46,420 nucleotides of DNA from an uncultured Prevotellaceae bacterium (GCA_900318255.1 ONJX01000033.1:1-46420), one strand, 5' to 3'; positions 1 through 8,603 are shown, numbered from the stretch's first letter. Notes: a model not told the origin generated them from the sequence alone. A program made the numbers and translations.

Positions 1-13
1 ACGCCTTTTTATA

Positions 14-187
14 TTATGAAAAACACCGCGGGGTTAGCCTAGCGGCTGGGGGCGCGAAGCCCCCAATGAGCGTTTCCCGATTGCAAACATAATGTCTTAG
101 TAATAAATAGCCTCTATCGAGGCACTTAGCGTCTTCGACGCTCATGGACTCATCAACATTAAACACAGGTCTTTGCTGGTGACCCAT
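14..187 (-). CDS. Possible 57-aa small protein, unrecognised
   Basis: An ATG-initiated frame of 57 codons lies 36 bp downstream of the FecR/SUMF1 gene on the same strand and ends in TAA. The product is basic, has no signal peptide or membrane segment, and matches no family I know. Its 3' half reads straight through the GC-rich hairpin at 48-64, which argues against a real gene. It could equally be the untranslated 3' end of the upstream transcript. Weak call, listed because the frame is intact and adjacent. Confidence 0.2.
   Translation of the reverse strand: MGHQQRPVFNVDESMSVEDAKCLDRGYLLLRHYVCNRETLIGGFAPPAARLTPRCFS
47..142. other. Three consecutive perfect hairpins
   Basis: Three short inverted repeats follow one another: 48-53/59-64 (GGGGGC with GCCCCC, 5-nt loop), 110-114/119-123 (GCCTC with GAGGC, 4-nt loop) and 128-133/137-142 (AGCGTC with GACGCT, 3-nt loop). 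On the minus strand they form the 3' region after the FecR/SUMF1 gene. They could be a structured 3' UTR or terminator region, or part of a small RNA. No known RNA family was recognised. Confidence 0.4.
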
Positions 188-223
188 GATTATTAGATAG
201 TAAACACAACGAACTTGCGTTGT

Positions 224-1663
224 TTATGGCTCGAGCACTAGGCGGAAGCCTAGGTTATCGACTTTGCGGTCGGGTTTGCCTGAGGAACCGCGGAAGAAGA
301 CTGGGGCGAATTTGGACTCATGGCACCATGCTCCGCCACGGTTCAGGTGGTCGGTGCCCGATGAGGGCCCCTTGGGGTTGGTCTGCGCATTGGAAGAATA
401 ACTGCCGAACCAGTCTTGGCACCATTCCCACACGTTGCCGCTCATATCGTAGATTCCAAGCTCATTAGCCTTTTTTGTTCCCACGTTATGGGGCTTGTTG
501 CCGCTGTTTCCTTGGTGCCAAGCCACGTTATCAGGGTTGTTGCTGCCAGCGAACTTGTAGCCCTTGCTAGCATTACCGCCACGTGCTGCAAATTCCCATT
601 CGGCCTCGGTGGGCAGACGGAACCTCCTGCCTGTGAGTTTATTGAGCTTGGTAATGAACTGCTGGCAGTCATTCCAGCTGACGTTCTCTACCGGCAGTTT
701 GGCTCCTTTGAACTTGCTTGGGTTATTTCCCATAACCGCCTGCCATAGCTCTTGGGTGACTTCGGTTTCTCCTATGTAATAAGTAGATAACGATACTTTG
801 TGGGTGGGGCGTTGGTTGCTGTTGTTGCTGCCTTGATTTTTAGTCGCCCCCATAGTAAACGTGCCACTCTCAACTTTCACCATAGAGAATTCTACGCCTT
901 TTACCTTGCATTTCTTGACTGCCTTTGTCCCTTTGTTGGATTTTGAGGGCTTGCAGAAGTCCTTTGCCGATATCTTACTGATGGGCTTGTTGGTGTAGTG
1001 GTTTGTTATGTGGTCCATGGGAATGCCAAACTTCTTGGCGGCACTCTCAATATTAAACTTTTTCAGTTGTGTGTCACTGCCAATGCAGGTGATGTTCTGA
1101 CCAGCTTTAAGCACAATCTTTTTGCCAGTCTTTTTATTATTCACTGTGGCCTTGCCTGCAAGCAGCCACACCTTCGACGCGCTGCCAGTCTCCTCAAACA
1201 CCACGATGGTGCCTTCTATGCCACACACACACTGCGACATCTCAACTTCAAGGCTCTTTCCTTCGCTCATTTTCTTTATATTCGTGAGCATGGTGCCGAT
1301 TATCATTTCCCATTTTGAGATATTTGCTTCCTCAGTGTGAATAACCAGGCTAGTTTCAGGATAGATGATATAGGTGCTCATGTCCTCCAGGCCTAAAATC
1401 GCTCCCGATTCTTCCTCAGTCTTGATGAGGTCGTCCTCATAAATCTCTGTGTCAAGATCAACAAACTCAAAGGAGTCGAATTCTTCAAAGCTGCAACGAA
1501 TCTTAACTTCACCATAAAAGTCATTAAAGCGGATTTTGCTATCTACCTGATGGCACTTGCCTTCTTTTACAAATCTAATATCTTGTGCCGTAGCGGGCAG
1601 CGACAATGAAAAAGTAAATATCGCAAGCACTAATGTCACAAAAAGGCATTTAAATGTTTTCAT
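224..1663 (-). CDS. Secreted FecR-like / SUMF1 (formylglycine-generating enzyme-like) protein
   Basis: The start at 1663 puts a signal peptide first (MKTFKCLFVTLVLAIFTFS, cut near ATAQ); an in-frame ATG nine codons earlier is less likely. Residues ~45-200 resemble a FecR-type beta domain, with GTIVVFEETG, VWLLAGKATVNN and LKAGQ. Residues ~260-479 are an FGE-sulfatase (SUMF1) domain, shown by MVKVESGTFTMGA, ETEVTQELWQAVMG, RLPTEAEWEFAARGG, SGNVWEWCQDW, RGGAW and LGFRLVLEP. SUMF1 domains include oxidoreductases and many non-catalytic binding modules. I see no clear catalytic Cys pair, so a binding or structural role in the envelope is plausible. It is monocistronic, with its own -7 box inside an inverted repeat. 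The domain order is clear; the function is unknown. Confidence 0.85.
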   Translation of the reverse strand: MKTFKCLFVTLVLAIFTFSLSLPATAQDIRFVKEGKCHQVDSKIRFNDFYGEVKIRCSFEEFDSFEFVDLDTEIYEDDLIKTEEESGAILGLEDMSTYIIYPETSLVIHTEEANISKWEMIIGTMLTNIKKMSEGKSLEVEMSQCVCGIEGTIVVFEETGSASKVWLLAGKATVNNKKTGKKIVLKAGQNITCIGSDTQLKKFNIESAAKKFGIPMDHITNHYTNKPISKISAKDFCKPSKSNKGTKAVKKCKVKGVEFSMVKVESGTFTMGATKNQGSNNSNQRPTHKVSLSTYYIGETEVTQELWQAVMGNNPSKFKGAKLPVENVSWNDCQQFITKLNKLTGRRFRLPTEAEWEFAARGGNASKGYKFAGSNNPDNVAWHQGNSGNKPHNVGTKKANELGIYDMSGNVWEWCQDWFGSYSSNAQTNPKGPSSGTDHLNRGGAWCHESKFAPVFFRGSSGKPDRKVDNLGFRLVLEP

Positions 1664-1698
1664 AATAGTTGGAAGATTATAAGTTTTCATATAAAAGT

Positions 1699-1737
1699 AA
1701 TATTGTCACAAAGATAAGCGATTCTTGTGACAATATT
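1699..1737 (-). promoter_or_regulatory. Promoter -7 box inside a 13-bp inverted repeat (operator candidate)
   Basis: AATATTGTCACAA (1699-1711) and TTGTGACAATATT (1725-1737) are perfect inverted arms. The minus-strand box TATCTTTG (1709-1716), matching the Bacteroidota -7 consensus TAnnTTTG, overlaps the first arm and its loop, about 46 bp before the FecR/SUMF1 start. No good -33 box sits at the expected distance. A dimeric regulator bound here would cover the promoter (inference). Confidence 0.5.
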
Positions 1738-1882
1738 GCGACTTTTTATTAAAATCTCAAGAAAACCATACTATTGGATAGTTCTTGTTTTCTATTTTTT
1801 ATTTAACCAATAAAACAGGAAATAATCATAAATGCGGTATTGCCCATTACTGCTTGTTACAAGATCAACAAAGATAAGAAGA

Positions 1883-1933
1883 TTTCCTTGATTATGCAAA
1901 TTTGCGTTACGCAAACCTGCGTAATCAAGGAAA
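1883..1933 (-). terminator. Large nested hairpin downstream of sufS
   Basis: TTTCCTTGATTA (1883-1894) pairs with TAATCAAGGAAA (1922-1933). A second perfect stem, TTTGCGT/ACGCAAA (1901-1915), sits inside the loop. It lies 28 bp beyond the sufS stop codon and probably ends the suf transcript, although no strong T-tract follows. Confidence 0.5.
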
Positions 1934-1961
1934 AATCCTGTGTTATTTATCCAAATAGATA

Positions 1962-3170
1962 TTAAAACATCTTGGCCACGCGGGCCACGGCCTGGGTGAA
2001 GGCGTTGACCTCCTCGAGGGTGTTGTAGAGTGCAAATGAGGCTCTCACGGTGCCAGTCACGCCCAAGCGCTTCATCAGTGGTTGGGCGCAGTGGTGGCCA
2101 GTGCGCACGGCAATGCCCAGCTTGTCGAGCAGTAGGCCCATGTCGTAGCTGTTGATGTCGCCCACGAGGAACGAGATCACGCCTTCCTTGGTGGCACTGG
2201 TGCCAAAGATGCGCATTCCTTCAATATCCATTAACTGGCTTGTAGCAGCATCGAGCAGCAGCTGCTCGTGGCTGGCGATGTTGTCGATACCCAGCGAGTT
2301 GATGAAGTCGATGGCAGCGCCAAAGGCGGCGATGCCCACGAAGTCGGGGGTGCCAGCTTCAAACTTGAATGGCAACTCGGCAAAAGTGGTCTTCTCAAAC
2401 GACACGTTGCCAATCATCTCTCCACCACCCTGGTAGGGCACCATGCGGCTCAAGAGCTTCTCCTTGCCATATAGCACACCAATGCCAGCGGGGCCATACA
2501 TCTTGTGGCTTGAGAAGCAGTAGAAGTCGGCGTCGAGGTCTTGCACGTCGATTTTCATGTGAGGAGCCGCCTGTGCACCGTCGATGAGCACTGGCACGCC
2601 ATAGCGGTGAGCAATCTGCACCATCTGCTTCACGGGGTTGATAGTGCCGAGCACGTTAGAGACATGAGTGACCGCCACAAACCTGATGTTCTCGGTGAAT
2701 AGGTCTTCATAGGCGTTCATGTCGAGGTCGCCGTTGCTGTCGATGGGCACAACATGAATTTTGAGGCGCTTGTTGCGTTGCAGCAGTTGCCAGGGCACGA
2801 TGTTGCTGTGGTGCTCCATCACGGTGAGCACTATCTCGTCGCCAGTGAAGAGGCTGTCGCCATAGGACGATGCCACGAGGTTGATGGCCTCGGTGGTGCC
2901 GCGGGTGAAGACTATCTCGCTGGTTGATTTAGCGTTGATATACTGGCGCACCTTCTCTCTTGTAGCTTCCATAATCTCGGTTGCCTCTTGTGAGATGGTG
3001 TGCACGCCGCGATGCACATTTGACTTGTGGTTATAGTACATGTCGTTGATGGTCTCTACCACGCAACGCGGGGTTTGTGATGTGGCGGCGTTGTCGAGAT
3101 ACACCAGTGGCTTTCCCTCGATTTTTCGGTCCAGGATGGGAAATTGCTCTCTTAATTGATAGATATTCAT
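1962..3170 (-). CDS. sufS: Cysteine desulfurase SufS
   Basis: PLP-dependent class V aminotransferase-fold enzyme that removes sulfur from cysteine and passes it as persulfide to the SufBCD scaffold in the cytoplasm. Seen: LVYLDNAATSQTP near the N-terminus, the Schiff-base lysine in FSSHKMYGPAGIG, and the catalytic Cys in VRTGHHCAQPLMKRLG. With the start at 3170 (MNIYQLREQFPIL) the protein is 402 aa, normal for SufS. The open frame extends 84 codons further upstream into sufD, but that stretch is Arg/Ala-rich shadow sequence. The gap to the sufD stop is 23 bp, and it is the last gene of sufBCDS. I see no sufE in the window. Confidence 0.95.
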   Translation of the reverse strand: MNIYQLREQFPILDRKIEGKPLVYLDNAATSQTPRCVVETINDMYYNHKSNVHRGVHTISQEATEIMEATREKVRQYINAKSTSEIVFTRGTTEAINLVASSYGDSLFTGDEIVLTVMEHHSNIVPWQLLQRNKRLKIHVVPIDSNGDLDMNAYEDLFTENIRFVAVTHVSNVLGTINPVKQMVQIAHRYGVPVLIDGAQAAPHMKIDVQDLDADFYCFSSHKMYGPAGIGVLYGKEKLLSRMVPYQGGGEMIGNVSFEKTTFAELPFKFEAGTPDFVGIAAFGAAIDFINSLGIDNIASHEQLLLDAATSQLMDIEGMRIFGTSATKEGVISFLVGDINSYDMGLLLDKLGIAVRTGHHCAQPLMKRLGVTGTVRASFALYNTLEEVNAFTQAVARVAKMF

Positions 3171-3193
3171 TGTTTCGATTGTGGTAGAAAGGA

Positions 3194-4528
3194 TTATTTC
3201 TTCAGTTCGCAAGTCTCGCAATTCATGGCGTCGCCACTGAGGCGCATCTCCACGAGGTGGCGCAAGCGGTCGCGCAGGGTGTCGAGGCGCACGCCATCGA
3301 TCACGTCGCTCATAAATGCCTGCATCAGCAGCTTCTGTGCCACGGGCAGCGAGATGCCACGCGTCTGCATGTAGAACAGGGCTTCCTGGTCGAGCTGACC
3401 TATGGTAGAGCCATGCGAGCATTTTACGTCGTCGGTGTAGATTTCGAGCTGAGGCTTAGTGTGCATGCGTGCCGTGGGCGATGCCACGATGTTGCGGTTG
3501 CCCTGATAGGCGTCGATCTTTGGGCAGCCAGGCTTAACAAGAATCTTGCCGGCGAAGGCTCCCACCGAGTTGTCATTGAGCACATATTTAAACATCTCGT
3601 TGCTCTGGCAGCGAGGTGCGTTGTGGTTGATGAGCGTGTGGTTATCCACGTGCTGCTCGCCACTGGCTATTGCCATGCCCAGCAGCTGGGTGTGGCAGTG
3701 CTCACCGTCAACGTCGATGCGGTAGTCGTTGCGTGTGTAGCCGTTGGTGAGCGTGATGCCGTCGATGAGCACGTTGCTGCCCTCTTGCTGGCGCACCCAC
3801 AGCTGCGACAGGCGAGTGGTGTGCATGTCGCTCTCCTCCATGTGGTAGTAGTCGAGATGTGCGTTGCGGCCAGCTATCACCTCCACCGTCTCCAGGCTCA
3901 GGTACTGCTGGTCGCCCTTGGTGTGGTCGCACACGAGCACCTGTGCGCTGGCATCATCTTCGAGCACGATGAGCACGCGGCGCACCGCCATGAGGCGGGC
4001 ATTGGCGTCGAAGACGTTTATCAGCTGAATGGGGCGTGTGGTGTGTGAGCCCTTGGGGATATAAATGAGCACGCCATCCTGTGCCAGCAAGGTGTTGAGC
4101 GCGGTGCAGGGGTTAGAGAGGCTGGCGGCGCTGCCATAGTATTTCTCGAGCACTTCGCGATGCTTAGTGGTCTGGAACGATTCCACGCTGGCGTTGTCGC
4201 CGCTCTTGCCAGCAGTGGAGCTAGGGCGGAAGGTGTCGTTAAACACATAGTAGAGGCATGTGCTCAAGTTGGGCACCTCGCAGCGGAACTTGGTGGTTGA
4301 TTCTCTCGACAGATCGACATGGTTGATGTTCACACCATAGTCGGGGGCTAGTGCCGCATTGAGGTCGGTAGCCTCATAGTCGTCGCTGCCCTTGCGAGGT
4401 AGCACAGCGGCCTCTAAAGCCTGCCTGGCCTTTTTGCGCATGGCATTTAGTGGTGCCGGTGCCAGCCGCTCAATGGCGTCGCGATGCTCGTCGTGAAGTT
4501 CTATATATTGCTTTAGGGCGTTGTTCAT
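3194..4528 (-). CDS. sufD: Fe-S cluster assembly protein SufD
   Basis: Beta-helical scaffold subunit that pairs with SufB and the SufC ATPase to build Fe-S clusters. The 444-aa length is usual. The C-terminal half has the SufB/SufD signature: INHNAPRCQSNEMFKYVL, AGKILVKPGC, and VKCSHGSTIGQLD, which carries the conserved His region for cluster assembly, followed by ALFYMQTRGI. The start ATG overlaps the last 4 bp of sufC, so translation is probably coupled. A long antisense open frame across it is a codon-bias shadow. Confidence 0.95.
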   Translation of the reverse strand: MNNALKQYIELHDEHRDAIERLAPAPLNAMRKKARQALEAAVLPRKGSDDYEATDLNAALAPDYGVNINHVDLSRESTTKFRCEVPNLSTCLYYVFNDTFRPSSTAGKSGDNASVESFQTTKHREVLEKYYGSAASLSNPCTALNTLLAQDGVLIYIPKGSHTTRPIQLINVFDANARLMAVRRVLIVLEDDASAQVLVCDHTKGDQQYLSLETVEVIAGRNAHLDYYHMEESDMHTTRLSQLWVRQQEGSNVLIDGITLTNGYTRNDYRIDVDGEHCHTQLLGMAIASGEQHVDNHTLINHNAPRCQSNEMFKYVLNDNSVGAFAGKILVKPGCPKIDAYQGNRNIVASPTARMHTKPQLEIYTDDVKCSHGSTIGQLDQEALFYMQTRGISLPVAQKLLMQAFMSDVIDGVRLDTLRDRLRHLVEMRLSGDAMNCETCELKK

Positions 4529-5286
4529 AGCTGGTTGTTGTCAACTTGTTCCTTAATCCAGTCGTAGCCTTTCTCCTCGAGCTCGAGAGCGAGCTCCGGT
4601 CCGCCAGTCATGACTATGCGCCCCTTGTAGAGCACATGCACCTGGTCGGGCTTGATATAGTCGAGCAAGCGCTGGTAGTGGGTGATGACGATGGTAGCGT
4701 TGTCGGCGCTCTTGAGGCGGTTCACGCCGCTAGCCACGGTGCGCAGTGCATCGATGTCGAGGCCGCTGTCGGTCTCGTCGAGAATTGAGAGGCGTGGCTC
4801 AAGCATTGCCATCTGGAAAATCTCGTTGCGCTTCTTCTCGCCGCCACTGAAGCCCTCGTTCACAGCACGCGACGCGAGCTTGTTGTCGAGCTCGACGATG
4901 GCACGCTTCTCACGCATGAGTTTGAGGAAGTCGGTAGCGCTGATGGGCTCCTGCCCATGATATTTGCGCTTCTCGTTGATGGCAGTGCGCATGAAATTGT
5001 TCATCAGCACGCCAGGAATCTCCACGGGATACTGGAAGCTCAGGAAGATGCCCTCGTGAGCGCGGTCTTCGGGGCTAAGCTCGAGCAGGTTCTTGCCGTA
5101 GAATTCTACCTCACCGCCAGTGACGGTGTAGGCTGGGTTGCCAGTGAGCACAGCGCTCAGTGTGCTCTTGCCGCTGCCGTTAGGTCCCATGATAGCATGC
5201 ACCTCGCCAGGCTTAACGGTGAGGTTCACGCCTTTCAATATCTCCTTGCCCTCGATGGAGGCGTGTAAATCTTTAATAGTAAGCAT
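4525..5286 (-). CDS. sufC: Fe-S assembly ATPase SufC
   Basis: ABC-type ATPase (253 aa) that powers the SufBCD scaffold. Seen: Walker A GPNGSGKST (~res 35-43), the ABC signature FSGGEKKRNE, Walker B LSILDETDSGLD, and the H-loop in VITHYQRLLDYI. In SufC the Walker B is followed by Glu-Thr-Asp rather than Glu-Pro-Thr, as seen here. It overlaps sufD by 4 bp. In contrast, 144 bp of repeats separate it from sufB, and a TCTAGA array ends 12 bp before its ATG. Confidence 0.96.
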   Translation of the reverse strand: MLTIKDLHASIEGKEILKGVNLTVKPGEVHAIMGPNGSGKSTLSAVLTGNPAYTVTGGEVEFYGKNLLELSPEDRAHEGIFLSFQYPVEIPGVLMNNFMRTAINEKRKYHGQEPISATDFLKLMREKRAIVELDNKLASRAVNEGFSGGEKKRNEIFQMAMLEPRLSILDETDSGLDIDALRTVASGVNRLKSADNATIVITHYQRLLDYIKPDQVHVLYKGRIVMTGGPELALELEEKGYDWIKEQVDNNQL

Positions 5287-5298
5287 TGTTAAAATATT

Positions 5299-5340
5299 TC
5301 TAGATATTCTAGATTATCTAGAAGTTCTAGATTTTCTAGA
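5299..5340. repeat. TCTAGA-N3 array, 5 units (sufB-sufC gap)
   Basis: TCTAGA starts at 5299, 5308, 5317, 5326 and 5335, an exact 9-bp period with AT-rich 3-nt spacers (TAT, TTA, AGT, TTT). It lies between two co-directional genes, 12 bp before the sufC start. Confidence 0.9.
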
Positions 5341-5360
5341 GATTAAATTTCATTATCAAT

Positions 5361-5428
5361 TATGCATTAAGCATTGTAAGCATTGTGCATTGTGCATTGA
5401 GCATTGTGCATTGTGCATTGTGCATTGA
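5361..5428. repeat. Heptamer tandem array GCATTGT/A (sufB-sufC gap)
   Basis: Seven contiguous heptamers GCATTG(T/A) run from 5380 to 5428, after one separate unit at 5371 and a degenerate one at 5363. The array starts 2 bp past the sufB stop codon. Together with the adjacent TCTAGA array it fills most of the intercistronic gap. Confidence 0.88.
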
Positions 5429-5430
5429 TT

Positions 5431-6900
5431 TTACCCCACACTGCCTTCGAGTGAGACGCTGAGCAGGCGCTGGGCCTCGACAGCAAACTCCATGGGCAGC
5501 TTCTTCATCACGTCGCGGGCATAGCCGTTGACGATGAGCCCCACGGCATCCTCGGTGCTGATGCCGCGCTGGTTGCAGTAGAAAATCTGGTCCTCGTTGA
5601 TTTTGCTCGTGGTGGCCTCGTGCTCAACGATGCTCGAGTCGTTGCCCACCTCTATCACGGGGAAGGTGTGTGCACCGCTGGTGTCGCTCAGCAGCAGGCT
5701 GTCGCACTGGGTGTAGTTGCGGCAGTTAGTGGCGTTAGGAGCCACTTTGACCATGCCTCGGTAGCTGTTCTCGCTGTGGCCGGCGCTGATGCCCTTGCTC
5801 ACGATGGTGGAGCGCGAGTTGCGGCCCAGGTGTATCATCTTGGTGCCGGTGTCGGCCATCTGGTAGTTGCGCGTGAGCGCCACGCTGTAGAACTCGCCCA
5901 CGGTGTTGTTGCCCTTGAGGATGGTGCTGGGATATTTCCAGGTGATGGCGCTGCCGGTCTCCACTTGTGTCCACGAGAGCTTGCTATGGTCGCCGCGGCA
6001 TATTCCGCGCTTGGTCACGAGGTTGTAGATACCGCCTTTACCGTCCTTGTCGCCAGGATACCAGTTCTGCACCGTGCTGTATTTCACCTCGGCGCGCTCC
6101 TCAACGATAATCTCCACGATGGCGGCGTGCAGCTGGTTCTCGTCGCGCATGGGAGCCGTGCAGCCCTCAAGGTAGCTCACATAGGAGTCGTCGTCGGCCA
6201 CGATGAGTGTGCGCTCAAACTGGCCCGTCTGTGCCGCATTGATGCGGAAGTAGCTCGACAGCTCCATGGGGCATCTCACGCCCTTGGGGATATAGACAAA
6301 CGAGCCGTCGCTGAACACTGCCGAGTTTAAGGCGGCAAAGAAATTGTCGGTATAAGGCACCACAGTGCCTATATATTTGCGCACGAGGTCGGGGTAGTCT
6401 TTCACTGCCTCACTGATAGAGCAGAAAATCACGCCCAGCTCGGCGAGGCGCTCACGGTAGCTGGTGTGCACGCTCACACTATCGACCACGGCATCAACCG
6501 CCATTCCGCTCAGGCGCTTCTGCTCCTCGAGGGGGATGCCTAGCTTGTCGAAGGTCTTCTTGAGCTCGGGGTCTATCTCCTTCTTGTCGCCGCTCTTGGT
6601 CTGCGGTGCGGCATAGTAGCTGATGGCCTGGAAGTCGATGTCGGGCATGTTCACCTTGCCCCACTTGGGCAGCTTCAGGGTCTGCCAGTGGCGGAACGCC
6701 TTGAGGCGGAACTCCAGCAGCCACTCGGGCTCGTTCTTGAGAGCGCTGATGCGTCGCACCACATCCTCATTGAGGCCCTTAGGGATGACGTCGGTCTCGA
6801 AGTCGCTCACGAAGCCATAGCGGTATTCCTCGCTTGCCGCCTGGTTGATGATCGACTCGTCGTCTTGTTTTTTGTTTTTATTTTTGTTGTCTTCGCTCAT
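5431..6900 (-). CDS. sufB: Fe-S cluster assembly protein SufB
   Basis: Central scaffold of the SufBCD complex, on which the nascent cluster is built. The 489-aa length is typical. Seen: [91 protein letters not shown] with the conserved cysteines, and the [10 protein letters not shown] glutamate region. The N-terminus is charged and Lys/Asn-rich ([15 protein letters not shown]). It is the first gene of sufBCDS, with its promoter in the divergent gap shared with tRNA-Leu. Confidence 0.97.
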   Translation of the reverse strand: MSEDNKNKNKKQDDESIINQAASEEYRYGFVSDFETDVIPKGLNEDVVRRISALKNEPEWLLEFRLKAFRHWQTLKLPKWGKVNMPDIDFQAISYYAAPQTKSGDKKEIDPELKKTFDKLGIPLEEQKRLSGMAVDAVVDSVSVHTSYRERLAELGVIFCSISEAVKDYPDLVRKYIGTVVPYTDNFFAALNSAVFSDGSFVYIPKGVRCPMELSSYFRINAAQTGQFERTLIVADDDSYVSYLEGCTAPMRDENQLHAAIVEIIVEERAEVKYSTVQNWYPGDKDGKGGIYNLVTKRGICRGDHSKLSWTQVETGSAITWKYPSTILKGNNTVGEFYSVALTRNYQMADTGTKMIHLGRNSRSTIVSKGISAGHSENSYRGMVKVAPNATNCRNYTQCDSLLLSDTSGAHTFPVIEVGNDSSIVEHEATTSKINEDQIFYCNQRGISTEDAVGLIVNGYARDVMKKLPMEFAVEAQRLLSVSLEGSVG

Positions 6901-6920
6901 ATTAGTTTTTCACAAAAATC

Positions 6921-6960
6921 CGCCCTAGTTAATGACTAGGCGAAATAATCTACAAAGGTA
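6921..6960 (-). promoter_or_regulatory. sufB promoter -7 box and leader hairpin
   Basis: TACCTTTG on the minus strand (6953-6960) matches TAnnTTTG, 53 bp before the sufB ATG. Between box and gene, 6921-6942 holds an inverted repeat (CGCCCTAGT and ACTAGGCG, one bulge) that would fold in the leader RNA or bind a dimeric regulator. A -33 box at the correct spacing is not obvious. Confidence 0.45.
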
Positions 6961-7042
6961 CTACTTTTCTTGCCAATAACGCCTATTGTAGTGTCAAAAA
7001 ATGGCTTTTAGCGATTTTTTTTCGTGATTTTTTGCAAAAACT

Positions 7043-7073
7043 ATTGCCAGTTTAAAAATTATCACTACCTTTG
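7043..7073 (+). promoter_or_regulatory. tRNA-Leu promoter
   Basis: TTG (7044-7046), 19 nt, then TACCTTTG (7066-7073), 12 bp before the tRNA. This fits the Bacteroidota primary sigma consensus (TTTG-N19-TAnnTTTG) well. Confidence 0.65.
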
Positions 7074-7084
7074 CAACCGCAAAA

Positions 7085-7166
7085 GCCCAAGTGGCGGAAT
7101 TGGTAGACGCGCACGTTTCAGGTGCGTGTGTCGCGAGGCGTGAAGGTTCGAGTCCTTTCTTGGGCA
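7085..7166 (+). tRNA. tRNA-Leu(CAG)
   Basis: Acceptor arms GCCCAAG (7085-7091) and CTTGGGC (7159-7165) pair fully, with discriminator A at 7166 and no encoded CCA. The anticodon stem CACGT/GCGTG encloses the loop TTCAGGT, giving anticodon CAG, which reads CUG. The T arm is GAAGG-TTCGAGT-CCTTT. A variable arm is present between anticodon and T stems, as in class II tRNAs. Its 3' end is the attachment site of the adjacent integrated element. Confidence 0.95.
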
Positions 7167-7167
7167 C
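7154..7167 (+). repeat. attL core repeat (tRNA 3' end)
   Basis: CCTTTCTTGGGCAC covers the 3' half of the T stem, the 3' acceptor strand, the discriminator and one further base. It is repeated exactly at 11916-11929. Confidence 0.9.
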
Positions 7168-7215
7168 AAAAACAGGCTGTTAATCGGTTGATTTCCAGCC
7201 TATTTTGGTTTTATG

Positions 7216-7236
7216 GGTGTAACATAGGTGTAACAA
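7216..7236. repeat. Arm-type integrase site candidate, left end
   Basis: Two direct copies of GGTGTAACA at 7216 and 7227 (11 bp apart), followed by A. The same 21 bp recur at 11782-11802 in the same orientation. Paired direct repeats near both att sites are typical of the arm sites of tyrosine recombinases. Confidence 0.65.
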
Positions 7237-7276
7237 CTCAACCACGGCACCCATTTTGCACTCCTTTTTGGGGCGG

Positions 7277-7651
7277 TCAAAGCTCATCTAATGCCATCAT
7301 TGCTTTTAAAGCTTTTTCAGACACACCATTGTAATATATTTCAATCGGTTTTTGCTCTTGCTCTTGCTTACCCCTCGGTAGTTCATCGGCAACTTTCAAT
7401 AGGCTTAAAAAAGCTTTTGTATCGCCATTAAGAGCCAAATTTACCTGTTGCCTCAACATGGCATATAGCGTTGTGGACTCGGTGCCATCATCGAGAGTGA
7501 TAGTGCTGTCAAGTATAGCCCTAGCAACCTCGCTGGCACGCTTTCTCTCACGTCTAGCAACACCGCTGGCAATACCGCCCTTTTGGGCTATTGCTCGTTG
7601 TTCACTCGTTGTTCTATCTCCTAGTGATATTAAATTGTGCTCGTTTGCCAT
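7277..7651 (-). CDS. KGG-type small phage protein, possible terminase small subunit
   Basis: A 124-aa basic protein. The N-terminus reads NLISLGDRTTSEQRAIAQKG, followed by GIASGVARRERKR. This 'R(T/S)xxEQRxIAxKGG-AS-ARRERK' pattern is common in small proteins encoded beside phage terminases. The middle, LALNGDTKAFLSLLKVADEL, also recalls the NGDxxA segment of those proteins. Terminase small subunits recognise packaging sites, so the role proposed here is an inference. It is the last gene of the element, starts 16 bp after the rep stop, and is convergent with the tRNA. Confidence 0.65.
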   Translation of the reverse strand: MANEHNLISLGDRTTSEQRAIAQKGGIASGVARRERKRASEVARAILDSTITLDDGTESTTLYAMLRQQVNLALNGDTKAFLSLLKVADELPRGKQEQEQKPIEIYYNGVSEKALKAMMALDEL

Positions 7652-7667
7652 AGTGCTAATAGAATTA

Positions 7668-8603
7668 TTAGCGGTAGTATCTCACCGCCTCGTTAACTTT
7701 TTTATCTAACTCCTTTATAGCCTCGTTCTTGATTGTTAAGCCATCTTTGAGCGTGCCAGCCTGCTTAACCGCCTCTCTCAAATCATGGGCTTGCTTGGGT
7801 GTAATCTCACCCCTTTGCCGTGCCTCATTTATTTGACTGATAAAAGCAAGCTCACCGCCCACGCTGTCTATTAGCGTGAGTATGCCTAAACGCTGTAAAT
7901 CTCGCCTCGTTTTCATTATGCTAAAATTTAGTAGTGTATCATTGATTTTTCTTATTGCTTTGTAGGTGTCACGCCAGCGATTGAGCAACATGATATAAAA
8001 CGCCTCATCATAGAGGCTGGCACCTGTCACCGCTGGCACCTTTAGCACACTTGGCAAGCGACACATATAGCGTTGTTCAAGCCTCAACACATTTCTACCG
8101 TTGTAGAGCTCGGGCACCGCCTCTCTCTTGGCTCGTTGTTCTCTATTTTTATCATAGAAACATAACCGCTCATCACGCTTTACATAGTAGAGGCTGTTAG
8201 GCTGTTGTAGTCGCTTTGCATAGGCTAGCACCCCCAAATGATTATAATAAACCTCGGTAGGTTGTTGAGTTATGAGGTTGCACCCCACATCAAGCCGTGT
8301 TACACTCGCTCGGCTCATCGGCAAGTGTAAGAGGTCGCTTAATCTCTCTATGGCCTGTTGCACATCGGCACGCCCCATAGATTGATAATTATTGCCTAAA
8401 AACCACTTGCATAAAGAGCCATCTTTAACCTTAACTTGCCATTGGTTTGCGACAACCTTTAAGCCATTGAGGTTGCCAGTAACAAAGGTGCTACCGCCAT
8501 AGTCATGAAAACCAACATCGGTGAGGTGGCACGGTGTTTCTTCTATGAAGCTCACCGCCCCTACCTCATCGGCTGTTAGTCTAAAGTTCACTGTATCAAA
8601 CAT
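7668..8603 (-). CDS. Phage/plasmid replication initiator, gene II/X-like
   Basis: A 311-aa protein from the ATG at 8603 (MFDTVNFRLTADEVG); the 12 codons upstream in frame look non-coding. It resembles Bacteroidota proteins annotated as phage/plasmid replication protein, gene II/X family. SVTRLDVGCNLITQQPTEVY followed by YNHLG matches their conserved core, and LYYVKRDERLCFYDKNREQR and NVLRLEQRYM follow. Such proteins nick one strand to start rolling-circle replication using catalytic Tyr; the active tyrosine cannot be assigned with confidence here. The C-terminus is a charged helical region. It suggests that the excised circle replicates. Confidence 0.75.
   Translation of the reverse strand: MFDTVNFRLTADEVGAVSFIEETPCHLTDVGFHDYGGSTFVTGNLNGLKVVANQWQVKVKDGSLCKWFLGNNYQSMGRADVQQAIERLSDLLHLPMSRASVTRLDVGCNLITQQPTEVYYNHLGVLAYAKRLQQPNSLYYVKRDERLCFYDKNREQRAKREAVPELYNGRNVLRLEQRYMCRLPSVLKVPAVTGASLYDEAFYIMLLNRWRDTYKAIRKINDTLLNFSIMKTRRDLQRLGILTLIDSVGGELAFISQINEARQRGEITPKQAHDLREAVKQAGTLKDGLTIKNEAIKELDKKVNEAVRYYR

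Noticed and set aside
100..180. Hammerhead ribozyme-like TTGATGAGTCC on the minus strand
   Set aside because: The conserved CUGAUGA is imperfect and no GAAA core or matching stem II follows.
3171..3422. 84-codon N-terminal extension of SufS
   Set aside because: It overlaps sufD in another frame, is Arg/Ala-rich, and SufS proteins start at the MNIYQLREQFPIL-like position.
3257..6330. Long plus-strand frames over sufD and sufB
   Set aside because: Antisense shadows of well-supported suf genes, rich in Val/Ala/His as expected from reversed codons.
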